From NCBI RefSeq assembly GCF_003970695.1, contig NZ_CP034570.1:1550001-1614000 (forward strand): 64,000 nucleotides of DNA, read 5' to 3'. Under the pieces are notes generated by a model. It did not search any database. It was not told the origin of the DNA and saw nothing but the letters and a program-made list of their open reading frames with translations. The position numbers and the translations under genes are program-made. The DNA comes from Maribacter sp. MJ134. GTDB lineage: Bacteria; Bacteroidota; Bacteroidia; Flavobacteriales; Flavobacteriaceae. Below, piece after piece: positions 1 through 9,429 of this stretch; positions within the stretch are counted from its first letter, which is position 1; each line of letters opens with the position of its first letter.

Positions 1-413
1 TCATATTTAAGGAGCAGGAAGAGAAAGATGCGTTAGCTTATTTTTCTTCACCCTTAAACTATTTATACGAACCTAATGCAGCCATACTGAAATCAGGCGC
101 CTACAAATTAATCGGTAATCGTTTTAACATCAATAAGATTAGCCAACATACTCATTTATATACCTCTAAAAGTTTAGAAGATTTTCCAGGAAGAAGCTTT
201 AAGATACTTAAAGTCTTGCCCTATAATAAAACTGAACTAAAGATACTTCGTTCTACAAAAGCCAATATTACCGCTAGAAATTTCCCTGAATCCGTTTCGG
301 AAATAAGAAAAAGATTGAAAATAAAGGATGGTGGGGAGAAATACCTATTTTTTACTAAAGATGTAAATGAAGGGCTTATTGTAATATGCTGCATTAAAAC
401 GGCTTCTTTCTAA
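1..413 (+). CDS. C-terminal part of a THUMP-like class I SAM-dependent methyltransferase (partial)
   Basis: The reading frame is open from base 3 to a TAA at 411-413, so this is the 3' end of a gene that starts before the window. The visible 136 residues contain a YLYEPNAAILKSGAY stretch, an HTHLYTS motif, a FPGRSFKI motif and an ANITARNFPESV motif. From memory of the family, these match the C-terminal THUMP-like domain of flavobacterial class I methyltransferases; the SAM-binding part would lie upstream and cannot be seen. A short internal ATG at 216 could be mistaken for a separate 65-aa gene, but the frame upstream of it is equally conserved-looking. Family assignment is by recognition only. 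Confidence 0.72.
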   Translation, partial: IFKEQEEKDALAYFSSPLNYLYEPNAAILKSGAYKLIGNRFNINKISQHTHLYTSKSLEDFPGRSFKILKVLPYNKTELKILRSTKANITARNFPESVSEIRKRLKIKDGGEKYLFFTKDVNEGLIVICCIKTASF

Positions 414-826
414 AGCGGATGAAGCAGTAAAAAATTAACATAAAATTTCAAAAAAATCAAAGCGTTCTATAACGTTATAGTAGGGCTTACTCAAACGTTA
501 TAGAGACACCCTTGAGGCCATAAATCGATAACATTTTATCCGGCAATTGTTAAAAAAAGTAAATTGTCGAAATGACAATATTCTCCTTACGAAATAACAG
601 AAACTTATATTTTATAGGCACTACAGTGGTAATCCATTAAAAATTTAAGATATTATCTATATGCCTCCATTATAAAAAATCAGTTGAAGTTGTCACTATT
701 TTCACTTAATTGTATTATAATTATGCTAAATTTTGTTTTTTTTAACACATCTGAGTGGTCAACAGATGAGGAAAAAATGGCAAAATTTTAAAATTTTATT
801 TTTAAACTAACAAACAACAAAAGATT
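414..826. other. Intergenic regulatory region before susC (413 bp, no gene)
   Basis: No credible open frame occurs here. It holds a palindromic operator-like pair at 467-503, a short hairpin with arms ATTGTC (563-568) and GACAAT (574-579), and a very AT-rich leader just before the susC start. A near match to the Bacteroidota -7 box (TAAATTTTG, 727-735) has one base too many between TA and TTTG, so I do not call a promoter. The length fits a regulated promoter for the susCD pair. Confidence 0.6.
467..503. promoter_or_regulatory. Candidate operator: perfect palindrome plus repeated half-site
   Basis: CTATAACGTTATAG at 467-480 is a perfect 14-bp palindrome. The 10-mer AACGTTATAG recurs at 494-503, 23 bp further on (about two helical turns), where the left arm is degenerate. 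The AACGTT centre resembles LacI-family operators such as those of PurR and CcpA. No LacI gene is present in the window, so the identity of the regulator is inference. Confidence 0.5.
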
Positions 827-3800
827 ATGAATCAAGAACATGATTACAAATCGGTAAAATCCCGAAGAAGAGGATTTCCTCTCAAGATGGGTCTTTTATC
901 GATGCTTATTTGTCTAGGTGCTCAAATAGCACAGGCAAATGAAGGAACTATTTTTCTGAACGAAACACTTGACGTCAAAATGCAGTCAACGGTCACTGGA
1001 ACGGTTACTGATGACACAGGCTCCCCATTGCCTGGTGCTAGTGTAGTAGTAAAAGGTACCACTAATGGTACTCAAACTGACTTTGATGGTAATTTCACCT
1101 TGGACGTAAATGGTGATGCCACATTGATATTCAGCTATATTGGTTTTAAAAGTCAAGAAATTGCAGTTAACGGTAATAGCGTAGTGAACGCGACTCTTTC
1201 AGAAGATGCGGCTGCATTAGACGAGGTTATTGTAACGGGTTATTCTACTCAAACTAGAGGTGACTTAACAGGTTCCGTAGCGTCGGTAGACATTTCGGAA
1301 GCTACAAAGCAACCACTTGTTAACGTAGCGGAGGCCTTAGAAGGTAGGGTAACTGGGGTAACCATTACCAACGCAGGTACGCCGGGTGGAAATCCAGTAG
1401 TACGTATAAGAGGTTTTGGTACGCCGAACAACAATAACCCGCTTTATATAATTGATGGGTTACAGACCACTGACCCTGGTATTTTGAATAACATAAACCC
1501 TGCGGATATCGCACAGATGAACGTTTTAAAAGATGGTGCAGCGTCTATTTATGGTGCAAGAGCTTCTAACGGTGTAATCATTGTGACTACCAAAAACGGA
1601 GCTTACAATCAGAATAAACTATCTGTAAACGTTGAATTTTCTTCGGGATTTGCTACGGTAGCAAACCTTCCTGACCAAGTAAATGCACAACAATTGGGAG
1701 ATGTTATCTTTGAGAGTAAATTAAATGATGCCATTAGAACAGGTGGTGATGTGAACGCCATTACACATCCGCAATATTTCCCTAATGGAGGTGCTCCAAC
1801 AGTACCATCGCAATTATTAGGGGTTAGCCTTCAAGGTACTGGTGAAGCAGTTACTGCCGTTGTAAGACCTGGCGGCACAAGATGGTTAGAGGAAATTTTT
1901 AGGGTTGCACCGGCACAAAATTTTAGTGCTACCATATCAAACGGTAACGAAAGCGGTAAATATTCTTTTAGTGCGGGTTACATTAATAGGGACGGTATTC
2001 AATTAAATACTGGCTTTAAGAGGGCACAACTTCGTTTTAACTCCGAGTACAAAATCGGTGATCGCCTTACCGTAGGTGAGCATGCCAATTTATCCTTTAG
2101 TAACCAGAGAGTAGGTAATGTTACCGAATTGGCCCTTCGTATAAGTCCACTTGTTCCGATCAGAGATAGTGAAGGAAGATTTGCAGGAACTTACAATAAT
2201 GCAAGAGGTCTTTCCAATGCGGAAAATCCGGTGGCAATATTAAATAGGGATGCGGACGATTTCAACAAGCAGACCCGTATTTTAGGGGATGTTTACGCTA
2301 ACCTAGAATTGGCAGACGGTCTTAATCTAAAAACTGTTATCGGTGGAGATATTAGCCTTAACAATCTTCGCGATTTTAGAGCTACTGACCCGGAATCTGC
2401 GGAACCAAGAGCTACGAATAGTTTAAGGGAACGTAACGCTCAATTCTATAACTGGACGTGGACAAACACCTTGAACTATGTCAAAACTTTTGGCAAGCAC
2501 AATGTTAATGCCTTGTTAGGGTATGAAGCTAACAGTGTTACCGGTAAATCCTTAGAGGTATCCGCAACGGGCTTCTTGTTTGAGACACCGGATTTTTATC
2601 AATTAAGTAACGCGTCTGGTGCGCCAATTGTCAATCCTGGTGAAACTTTCGATTTTGAAAACACCTTATCTTCGATATTTGGTTCTGCCAATTACTCTTA
2701 TGATAACAAATACCTAGTTACTGCTACGGTTCGTAGAGATAGATCTTCACGTTTCTTAGGAGATAATCAAAGCGGTGTTTTTCCAGCCTTCAGTGCCGGT
2801 TGGATCATGAGTAACGAAGGCTTCTTCCCAGAGGATGGTATTATGAATAGATTAAAGTTTAAATTTTCTTGGGGTGCATTAGGTAATCAAGAATTACCTG
2901 TAAGCAATCCTACACAGAATATTTCTTCGCTGAACAATCAGCAGGCAAACTTTGCTTTTAATGGAACCGGGACAGCAGCAACTGGTGCTATTCTTTCTCA
3001 GGTAGGTAATCCTGATTTGACCTGGGAAACGAGTGAAACCTTAAATATTGGTGCAGAAATGGGCTTTTTTGATAATGCCTTGACCATGTCAGTTGAATAT
3101 TTTAAACTGACCACTAATGACCTCATTGCACAAGATTTTACGGTTATTGGAGATACGGCTATTGATGCCAACCCTCCTTTTGTAAATTTAGGTTCGGTTG
3201 AAAACACTGGTGTAGATTTCAGTATTGCTTACCAAAATCAGGCAAATGATGATTTCAGCTACGGTGCTGCATTGAATATATCTACTTATAAAAATGAAGT
3301 TACGGAACTGGCAAGTGAATTTCAGTTAGGAAATGGTTTTAGAACGGGTGTTTTTAACAGAACGCAAGTAGGTCAGCCATTGGCATCTTTCTTTGGTAGG
3401 GTCGTAGATGGTATTTACCGTTCAGAAGCGGAAGTAGCTGCAGGGCCAGACCAGGGCTTTCCAAATGATTTGGCCGGTGTGGGTCGTTTAAGGTACCGTG
3501 ATTTAAATGGGGACAACGTTATCAACGATGACGACAGGGATTTTATCGGAAATCCGCACCCAGATTTCACTTTAGGTCTTAACTTAAATGCGAATTATAA
3601 AAATTGGGACTTTAGCGCATTTTTCTCTGGTCAAGTAGGAAATGATATCTACAACTTTGACAGAATCTATACCGATTTTGGAACCTTCCCTGACGGAAGC
3701 AGAAGTACGAGAGTGTTAGATTCTTTTAATCCAACGACTAACCCCAATGGTAACGCACCAGCCTTAAGCTTTGCTGTTTTGAACAGTGAGACGAATCCGA

Positions 3801-4069
3801 ACTCCTTCTTTGTAGAAGATGGTTCTTTTGTACGTTTAAAAAACCTCTCTATTGGTTACAGCTTTCCAAATACTTTAACCGATAAGTGGGGAATAGACAA
3901 CGTTAGGTTATATATAAACGCCACGAACCTATTTACGATTACGGGCTATAATGGGCTAGATCCAGAGATACGTCCAGGTAACGTTAATAATGGTTTAACT
4001 ATTGGTGTTGATAATAATACCTTTCCTTTGTCTAGAATATTCTTATTTGGAGTTAATTTAAAATTGTAA
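827..4069 (+). CDS. SusC/RagA family TonB-linked outer-membrane receptor
   Basis: A 1080-residue outer-membrane barrel that would import a nutrient, probably an oligosaccharide or peptide, using TonB energy and its SusD partner. Residues 1-37 form a signal peptide with a long basic n-region and a likely cut after AQA. Residues about 56-128 are a carboxypeptidase-regulatory-like domain (VTGTVTDDTGSPLPGASV). Residues about 130-256 are the TonB plug, with the SusC signature DGAASIYGARASNGVIIVTT. The rest is beta-barrel, ending in FGVNLKL. Length is normal for the family. The susD gene follows after 4 bp. No glycoside hydrolase, lyase, sulfatase or sensor sits beside it, so the substrate cannot be deduced. 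Confidence 0.96.
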   Translation: MNQEHDYKSVKSRRRGFPLKMGLLSMLICLGAQIAQANEGTIFLNETLDVKMQSTVTGTVTDDTGSPLPGASVVVKGTTNGTQTDFDGNFTLDVNGDATLIFSYIGFKSQEIAVNGNSVVNATLSEDAAALDEVIVTGYSTQTRGDLTGSVASVDISEATKQPLVNVAEALEGRVTGVTITNAGTPGGNPVVRIRGFGTPNNNNPLYIIDGLQTTDPGILNNINPADIAQMNVLKDGAASIYGARASNGVIIVTTKNGAYNQNKLSVNVEFSSGFATVANLPDQVNAQQLGDVIFESKLNDAIRTGGDVNAITHPQYFPNGGAPTVPSQLLGVSLQGTGEAVTAVVRPGGTRWLEEIFRVAPAQNFSATISNGNESGKYSFSAGYINRDGIQLNTGFKRAQLRFNSEYKIGDRLTVGEHANLSFSNQRVGNVTELALRISPLVPIRDSEGRFAGTYNNARGLSNAENPVAILNRDADDFNKQTRILGDVYANLELADGLNLKTVIGGDISLNNLRDFRATDPESAEPRATNSLRERNAQFYNWTWTNTLNYVKTFGKHNVNALLGYEANSVTGKSLEVSATGFLFETPDFYQLSNASGAPIVNPGETFDFENTLSSIFGSANYSYDNKYLVTATVRRDRSSRFLGDNQSGVFPAFSAGWIMSNEGFFPEDGIMNRLKFKFSWGALGNQELPVSNPTQNISSLNNQQANFAFNGTGTAATGAILSQVGNPDLTWETSETLNIGAEMGFFDNALTMSVEYFKLTTNDLIAQDFTVIGDTAIDANPPFVNLGSVENTGVDFSIAYQNQANDDFSYGAALNISTYKNEVTELASEFQLGNGFRTGVFNRTQVGQPLASFFGRVVDGIYRSEAEVAAGPDQGFPNDLAGVGRLRYRDLNGDNVINDDDRDFIGNPHPDFTLGLNLNANYKNWDFSAFFSGQVGNDIYNFDRIYTDFGTFPDGSRSTRVLDSFNPTTNPNGNAPALSFAVLNSETNPNSFFVEDGSFVRLKNLSIGYSFPNTLTDKWGIDNVRLYINATNLFTITGYNGLDPEIRPGNVNNGLTIGVDNNTFPLSRIFLFGVNLKL

Positions 4070-4073
4070 AAAA

Positions 4074-5804
4074 ATGAAAAAGAAATTTATTTATGTCCTT
4101 GCCGCCTTTATAGGATTATATTCCTGCGGTGATGACTTTTCAGAGACCCCAGCAGTGGGTGCACTAAGTGATGATGCCTTGGCAAACACCACCGGTGTAG
4201 ATTTATTGCTTACCGGAGCTTATTCCGTATTGGATGGGCAAAGAAATAATAGCCCTGGAAATCAATTTGGCGTAAGTGGCGATAATTGGTGGACAGATGT
4301 AATGTCTGACGATGCACACAAAGGAAGTAACGATGCGGATCAAGAAGAGTTGTTTCAAATGGAGACCAACGACATCAGAACTGGAAATGGGTACTTTAGA
4401 TCTAAATTTGCCGCCTTGTATGCAGGGGTGAATAGAGCAAATGCTGCGCTTAATGTAATACAGAACATCGACACGAGCACCTTGCTGGAAGCGGATGTGA
4501 CCAAACTAGCACAACAAGAGGGTGAAGCCCGATTTTTAAGAGGCCATTATTATTTTGAATTGACTAAAATATATGGAAATGTTTCCATTATTTCAGTAGA
4601 AAATTTTCAAGAGTTGGCGTTTAATCAGCCCAATACTGGTCCGGCATGGGATCAAATCGAGTCAGATTTTCAATTCGCAATTGATAATTTACCTGCTACA
4701 AGGGCAGATCAGCCAGATGCAGGAAGACCAACAGCCGTAGTTGCTAAAGCTTTCTTGGGAAAGGCTTTGTTATACCAACAGGATTTTGGTCCTGCACTGA
4801 CACTTCTTAACGAGGTAATCAATAGTGGTGAGTTTGCTTTAGCTCCCGAATTCTTGGATAATTTTACTTCTGCCGGCGAAAACGGTCCAGAATCTGTATT
4901 CGCTATTCAGTTCGCAGCTGATGATGGTTTTTCTTTCAATGGAAATATTGGAAGTACACTGAACTTTCCAGGTGGTGGTCCTTTCGGTTCTTGTTGTGGT
5001 TTTTATCAGCCGACTATTGATTTGGCCAACGCCTTTCAAGTTGATGCTGATGGTTTACCATTCTTGGGCACAACGGACATACCTGTTTTCAAAAATGACT
5101 ATAACATTCAGTCAGACGAAGCTTTTGACCCTGATACCACGACTCCTGTAGACCCAAGATTGGACTATACGGTAGGAAGACGGGGGATAGACTATAATGG
5201 TTTTGGCGTACATGTCGGAAAAGAATGGATACGCGCAGCTCCTATAGCTGACATCTCCGGTCCTTACCTTCCAAAAAAGAGCGTGTATCAAGAAAGCGAA
5301 GTAGGTGTAAGCCGCGGTCAAGGAGACTGGGGACAAGAACGTTCTGGAATCAACTATAACATCATGCGCTATGCCGATGTACTTCTAATGGCAGCAGAAG
5401 CTGCGGTTGAGACCGGTGATTTAGCTACGGCTTTAAATTATGTCAACCAAGTTAGAAATAGAGCCGCTAATACCTCCGTGGTACAAGCTGTAGACGGAAG
5501 TGGTCCTGCTGCCAACTATGTGGTAGGTCTTTATCCTTCTTTTCCAGATGCGGAGTTTGCAAGACAGGCAGTGCGATACGAGCGCAGAATAGAATTGGGT
5601 ATGGAAGGCCATAGACTTTTTGATTTAAGAAGGTGGGGCGTTACCACTACCGTATTGCCGCAGTATTACACCAATGAAACCAGAGTTATCGAAAACTTTG
5701 GTCCAAAGGTATTACCGTACCAAGCCACATTTGATTTAATTCCAATTCCGGTAGATGCTATTGATTTAAGTCAAGGCGTACTTACCCAGAACCCGGGGTA
5801 TTAA
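4074..5804 (+). CDS. SusD/RagB family surface lipoprotein (nutrient-binding partner of SusC)
   Basis: A 576-residue lipoprotein that caps the SusC barrel and binds the substrate outside the cell. The lipobox is LYSC with Cys18; the acidic residues just after it (CGDD) resemble the Bacteroidota surface-export signal. A TPR-like N-terminal half (GEARFLRGHYYFELTKIYG) and the C-terminal RagB/SusD region (MRYADVLLMAAEA, then ERRIELGMEGHRLFDLRRWG) are clear. It lies 4 bp after susC in the same operon, and a strong terminator follows at 5838. Substrate unknown. Confidence 0.96.
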   Translation: MKKKFIYVLAAFIGLYSCGDDFSETPAVGALSDDALANTTGVDLLLTGAYSVLDGQRNNSPGNQFGVSGDNWWTDVMSDDAHKGSNDADQEELFQMETNDIRTGNGYFRSKFAALYAGVNRANAALNVIQNIDTSTLLEADVTKLAQQEGEARFLRGHYYFELTKIYGNVSIISVENFQELAFNQPNTGPAWDQIESDFQFAIDNLPATRADQPDAGRPTAVVAKAFLGKALLYQQDFGPALTLLNEVINSGEFALAPEFLDNFTSAGENGPESVFAIQFAADDGFSFNGNIGSTLNFPGGGPFGSCCGFYQPTIDLANAFQVDADGLPFLGTTDIPVFKNDYNIQSDEAFDPDTTTPVDPRLDYTVGRRGIDYNGFGVHVGKEWIRAAPIADISGPYLPKKSVYQESEVGVSRGQGDWGQERSGINYNIMRYADVLLMAAEAAVETGDLATALNYVNQVRNRAANTSVVQAVDGSGPAANYVVGLYPSFPDAEFARQAVRYERRIELGMEGHRLFDLRRWGVTTTVLPQYYTNETRVIENFGPKVLPYQATFDLIPIPVDAIDLSQGVLTQNPGY

Positions 5805-5837
5805 ATTGAAGTAGTTCATTAAATTTCAAAATTACTT

Positions 5838-5872
5838 GGACAGAGCGTTATGATAACGCTCTGTCCTTTTTT
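5838..5872 (+). terminator. Rho-independent terminator after susD
   Basis: Arms GGACAGAGCGTTA and TAACGCTCTGTCC form a perfect 13-bp stem with a 3-nt loop, followed by six T residues. It ends the susCD transcript and suggests that the next gene has its own promoter or depends on read-through. Confidence 0.9.
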
Positions 5873-6008
5873 ATAGCATTCCTACTTAAGTACATTATCA
5901 CGGCTATTATACCTGCCATATATTTTTCTTTTAACTGCGTTTAACATACATTTATACGTCAATTATCCGCTAAGGATACCGAACTTCAATCACGATTTTA
6001 TCTTAAAT

Positions 6009-9000
6009 ATGATACATATCGCTATGCGAAAAATACATCTAGGTTTTCTATTCTTATTCATACTGGTAATTCTTTCCTGCAACCAAGAGGAAAAGAAATT
6101 ATTTACAAGGATTTCCTCAAATGACACCAATATTCAATTTAACAACAACATCATAGAAACGGACAGTTTCAATATCCTCAATAGCGAGTATATTTTTAAT
6201 GGGGGCGGTGTAGGAATTGGCGATTTCAATAATGACGGTAAGCCAGATATATTTTTTAGTGGCAACCAGGTAGCAAATCAACTTTATTTAAACGAAGGAG
6301 ACTTCTCCTTTAAAAATATATCGAAAAAAGCAAATATCCAGGCAGAAGCTAGCTGGAATACAGGTATCGCCGTTACAGATATTAATTTGGACGGCTTTTT
6401 GGATATATATGTGTGCTCTGCCATGCTTCCTTCCGACGAAGAGCGTAAAAACCTACTTTTCGTCAACCAAGGTTTGGATAAGGATGGCGTACCCATTTTC
6501 AAGGAAATGGCCGAGACATATGGAATTGCTGGTAGCGCAAATAGTATGGGAGCAACTTTTTTCGATTATGATAAAGACGGGCTTTTAGACCTCTACGTCC
6601 TTAATAACGTTGATATACATTTGCTTCCGGCCAACTACCGTAAAAAAATAACCGACGGTACGGCAGATAGCAATGATCGGCTGTATAGAAATAATGGGGA
6701 TGGTACTTTTACGGATGTAAGTAAAGAGGCTGGTATTCTGATAGAGGGTTATGGACTTGGCTTGGCAATAGCCGATATAAACTATGATGGCTGGCCAGAC
6801 ATTTATGTAAGTAACGATTACTTGAGTAATGACCTACTCTACATCAACAATAAAAACGGAACGTTCTCCAATAAAATCAGTACTAAAATAAAGCACCAAA
6901 GCAAGTTCTCTATGGGGAACGACATCTCTGATTTTAATAACGATGGTTATGTAGATATTATCACCTTGGATATGCTAGGAGAAACAAACCAAAGAACAAA
7001 AACTACGATTCCCAATACCAAATACGCCAACTATATATTTAATGACAAATTTGGCTACGAATACCAATACACTCGTAATATGTTACAGAAGGGAAATGGT
7101 CCTGATGTTCCTTTCAGTGAAATAGGTCTCATGGCCGGGATTGCAAGAACAGATTGGAGCTGGTCTCCCCTATTTGCCGACATGGACAATGATGGCTACA
7201 GAGATCTTTTGATAACCAACGGATTTCCTCGAGATATTACGGATTTAGATTTTGGGGATTTTAAGTTTAATGTAAGTCGATACTTAAATGAAAGTCAAAT
7301 CCTAGATTCCATACCACAGATAAAAATACCTAACTATGCTTACCAGAACACTGGCAAGCCTAAATTTAAAGATGTTAGTGAAGATTGGGGACTAGACATC
7401 CCATCATTTTCTAACGGAGCGGCCGTAGTAGACTTGGATAATGATGGTGATTTGGACTACATCGTCAATAATATAAATGATAAGGCATTTGTTTTCAGGA
7501 ACAACAGCAATGAAGTCAAGGAGAATAAAAATAACTTTTTAAGAATCTCTTTATATGGTCCAGAAAAAAATCCTTCGGGAATTGGAACGAAAATAGTGGT
7601 TTGGTTTAATGACGGCACATTCATGTATCAAGAGCATTATTTAGGTAGAGGTTATATGTCCACCATTGAAGGTGGTATTCATTTAGGACTTGGCAACAAA
7701 AAGGAACCGACAGTTATAGAAGTAGTATGGCCCGATGGAAAATATCAAAAATTAAATGACCTAGAAAAGAATTCATTTATTAAAATAGATTACGCCTCAT
7801 CTGGTTCTATTTCGCCAGAACTATTAAAATTTCCGTTAGTTCCTAAAAAAGTAGAGCCCTACTTTACTGAGGTTTCGAATACGGTCGGAGTTGACTTTTT
7901 ACACCAAGAAGAAGATATCGTAGATTATAGCGTTCAACGCATACTGCCACATAAACTTACCCAAAACGGTCCAACGATTGTCAACGGAGACTTGAACAAC
8001 GATGGCATGGAAGATTTCATTGTTGGTAGTTCCGCTGGGTATTCGCCAAGCATATTCTTTCAAAATAAAAATGGGGAATTTAATGAGAAACCCCTATTTA
8101 GAGAGGAAAACCTTTTAAAGTATGAGCAGGAAGGAATGGCGCTGTTTGATCTAGAAAACGATGGTGACCTCGATTTATATTTAGTTTCGGGAAGCAACGA
8201 ATTTATGGTCAAGGATAATGACTTTTATACGGATATCCTGCTGATAAACGATGGTAAAGGAAGTTTTAAAGTGGCACCTAATTTGCACCCTAGAATAAAA
8301 GGGAGTGGTTCGGTTGTTAAAGCCATGGACTTTGACAAAGATGGTTACACGGATCTTTTCGTTGGAGGTCGTACACCCTTTGCGAAATACCCCTTGCCAG
8401 AAAAAAGCTATCTACTTAAAAACAATAATGGAAAACTGACAGACGTAACCGAAACAGTGGCCCCTGAGTTTAAAGAACTAGGTATGATTACCGATGCAGT
8501 TTGGAAAGATGTTACCGAAGATGGGTTAGAGGATTTAATCGTAATAGGTGAATTTATGCCAATTACCATATTCCAAAACGAGAAAACCGGCCTTAAAAAG
8601 CTAGAGAATACTGGCTTAGAAGAATTATCGGGTTGGTGGGAAGTTATTGAGGGTGCAGATTTTGATAACGACGGCGACATAGATTTTGTTGTTGGTAACA
8701 TGGGATCCAATAATCAATACCAACCGTCAAAAGAACGACCTGTTCATCTCATTGCTAAAGATTTTGATAACAATGGCAATATAGACCCCATACTATTTGC
8801 TCATAATCGTAGAGATTTTAATGACAATATCTATGAATCTTTTCCTGTACATTTTTGGGGCGACCTTTACGGACAAAGCACGCTTTTCCGTTCAAGATTC
8901 AATTCTTACAAAAATTATTCAAAAGCCAATCTGCAAACTTTACTTTCGAAGGAGGAACTAGATGGAGCACTTACGCTAACGGGCAATTACGATAAGAGCA

Positions 9001-9362
9001 TCTATATAGAAAATTTAGGCGAGGGCAATTTCTCCTACCAAAGCTTACCTTGGCAAGCACAAGTGGGTCCCGTAAACGACATAGCAATTTCAGATTATGA
9101 TTCCGATGGGTATTTGGATATGTTGTTGGTTGGAAACGACTATGGCAATGAAACCTTTGTAGGGCGATACGATGCCCATAACGGACTATTTTTAAGGGGT
9201 GATAATAAAGGAGGTTTTGAGGCAATAGAAAGCAAGGATAGTGGTTTTCTAGTTCCGGGAGACGCCAAGAACATTGCTTTAGTCAAGAGTGCAAGGGGGG
9301 GCAAACCGTATATCATAGCCACTCAGAATAGAAATAAGCTCCTCGTTTTTCAGAAAAAATAG
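6009..9362 (+). CDS. FG-GAP/VCBS repeat lipoprotein with ASPIC/UnbV domain (CRTAC1-like)
   Basis: A 1117-residue secreted protein. The lipobox is ILSC with Cys24 (Cys19 if the ATG at 6024 is used; that start gives the more typical signal peptide MRKIHLGFLF). About 14 DxDxDGxxD calcium loops are visible (for example DFNNDGKPDI, DINLDGFLDI, DLDNDGDLDY, DFDNDGDIDF), as in integrin-like beta-propellers. They fall in two blocks separated by an ASPIC/UnbV domain at about residues 510-595 (GIGTKIVVWFNDG, then VVWPDGKYQKL). Such proteins often accompany SusCD pairs in Bacteroidota, but their function is not established. I infer an outer-surface binding protein. The next gene carries the same repeats and probably shares the transcript. 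Confidence 0.88.
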   Translation: MIHIAMRKIHLGFLFLFILVILSCNQEEKKLFTRISSNDTNIQFNNNIIETDSFNILNSEYIFNGGGVGIGDFNNDGKPDIFFSGNQVANQLYLNEGDFSFKNISKKANIQAEASWNTGIAVTDINLDGFLDIYVCSAMLPSDEERKNLLFVNQGLDKDGVPIFKEMAETYGIAGSANSMGATFFDYDKDGLLDLYVLNNVDIHLLPANYRKKITDGTADSNDRLYRNNGDGTFTDVSKEAGILIEGYGLGLAIADINYDGWPDIYVSNDYLSNDLLYINNKNGTFSNKISTKIKHQSKFSMGNDISDFNNDGYVDIITLDMLGETNQRTKTTIPNTKYANYIFNDKFGYEYQYTRNMLQKGNGPDVPFSEIGLMAGIARTDWSWSPLFADMDNDGYRDLLITNGFPRDITDLDFGDFKFNVSRYLNESQILDSIPQIKIPNYAYQNTGKPKFKDVSEDWGLDIPSFSNGAAVVDLDNDGDLDYIVNNINDKAFVFRNNSNEVKENKNNFLRISLYGPEKNPSGIGTKIVVWFNDGTFMYQEHYLGRGYMSTIEGGIHLGLGNKKEPTVIEVVWPDGKYQKLNDLEKNSFIKIDYASSGSISPELLKFPLVPKKVEPYFTEVSNTVGVDFLHQEEDIVDYSVQRILPHKLTQNGPTIVNGDLNNDGMEDFIVGSSAGYSPSIFFQNKNGEFNEKPLFREENLLKYEQEGMALFDLENDGDLDLYLVSGSNEFMVKDNDFYTDILLINDGKGSFKVAPNLHPRIKGSGSVVKAMDFDKDGYTDLFVGGRTPFAKYPLPEKSYLLKNNNGKLTDVTETVAPEFKELGMITDAVWKDVTEDGLEDLIVIGEFMPITIFQNEKTGLKKLENTGLEELSGWWEVIEGADFDNDGDIDFVVGNMGSNNQYQPSKERPVHLIAKDFDNNGNIDPILFAHNRRDFNDNIYESFPVHFWGDLYGQSTLFRSRFNSYKNYSKANLQTLLSKEELDGALTLTGNYDKSIYIENLGEGNFSYQSLPWQAQVGPVNDIAISDYDSDGYLDMLLVGNDYGNETFVGRYDAHNGLFLRGDNKGGFEAIESKDSGFLVPGDAKNIALVKSARGGKPYIIATQNRNKLLVFQKK

Positions 9363-9429
9363 GCTTTACGATATATTGAAAGTAAATATCAGTTTTAAAA
9401 AATTACCAATTCTAAAAGCATCAAGAACA

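Noticed and set aside
9376-9429. TTG-started extension of the cytochrome/VCBS lipoprotein
   Set aside because: It would put 18 polar residues before a normal lipoprotein signal peptide; ATG at 9430 is better.
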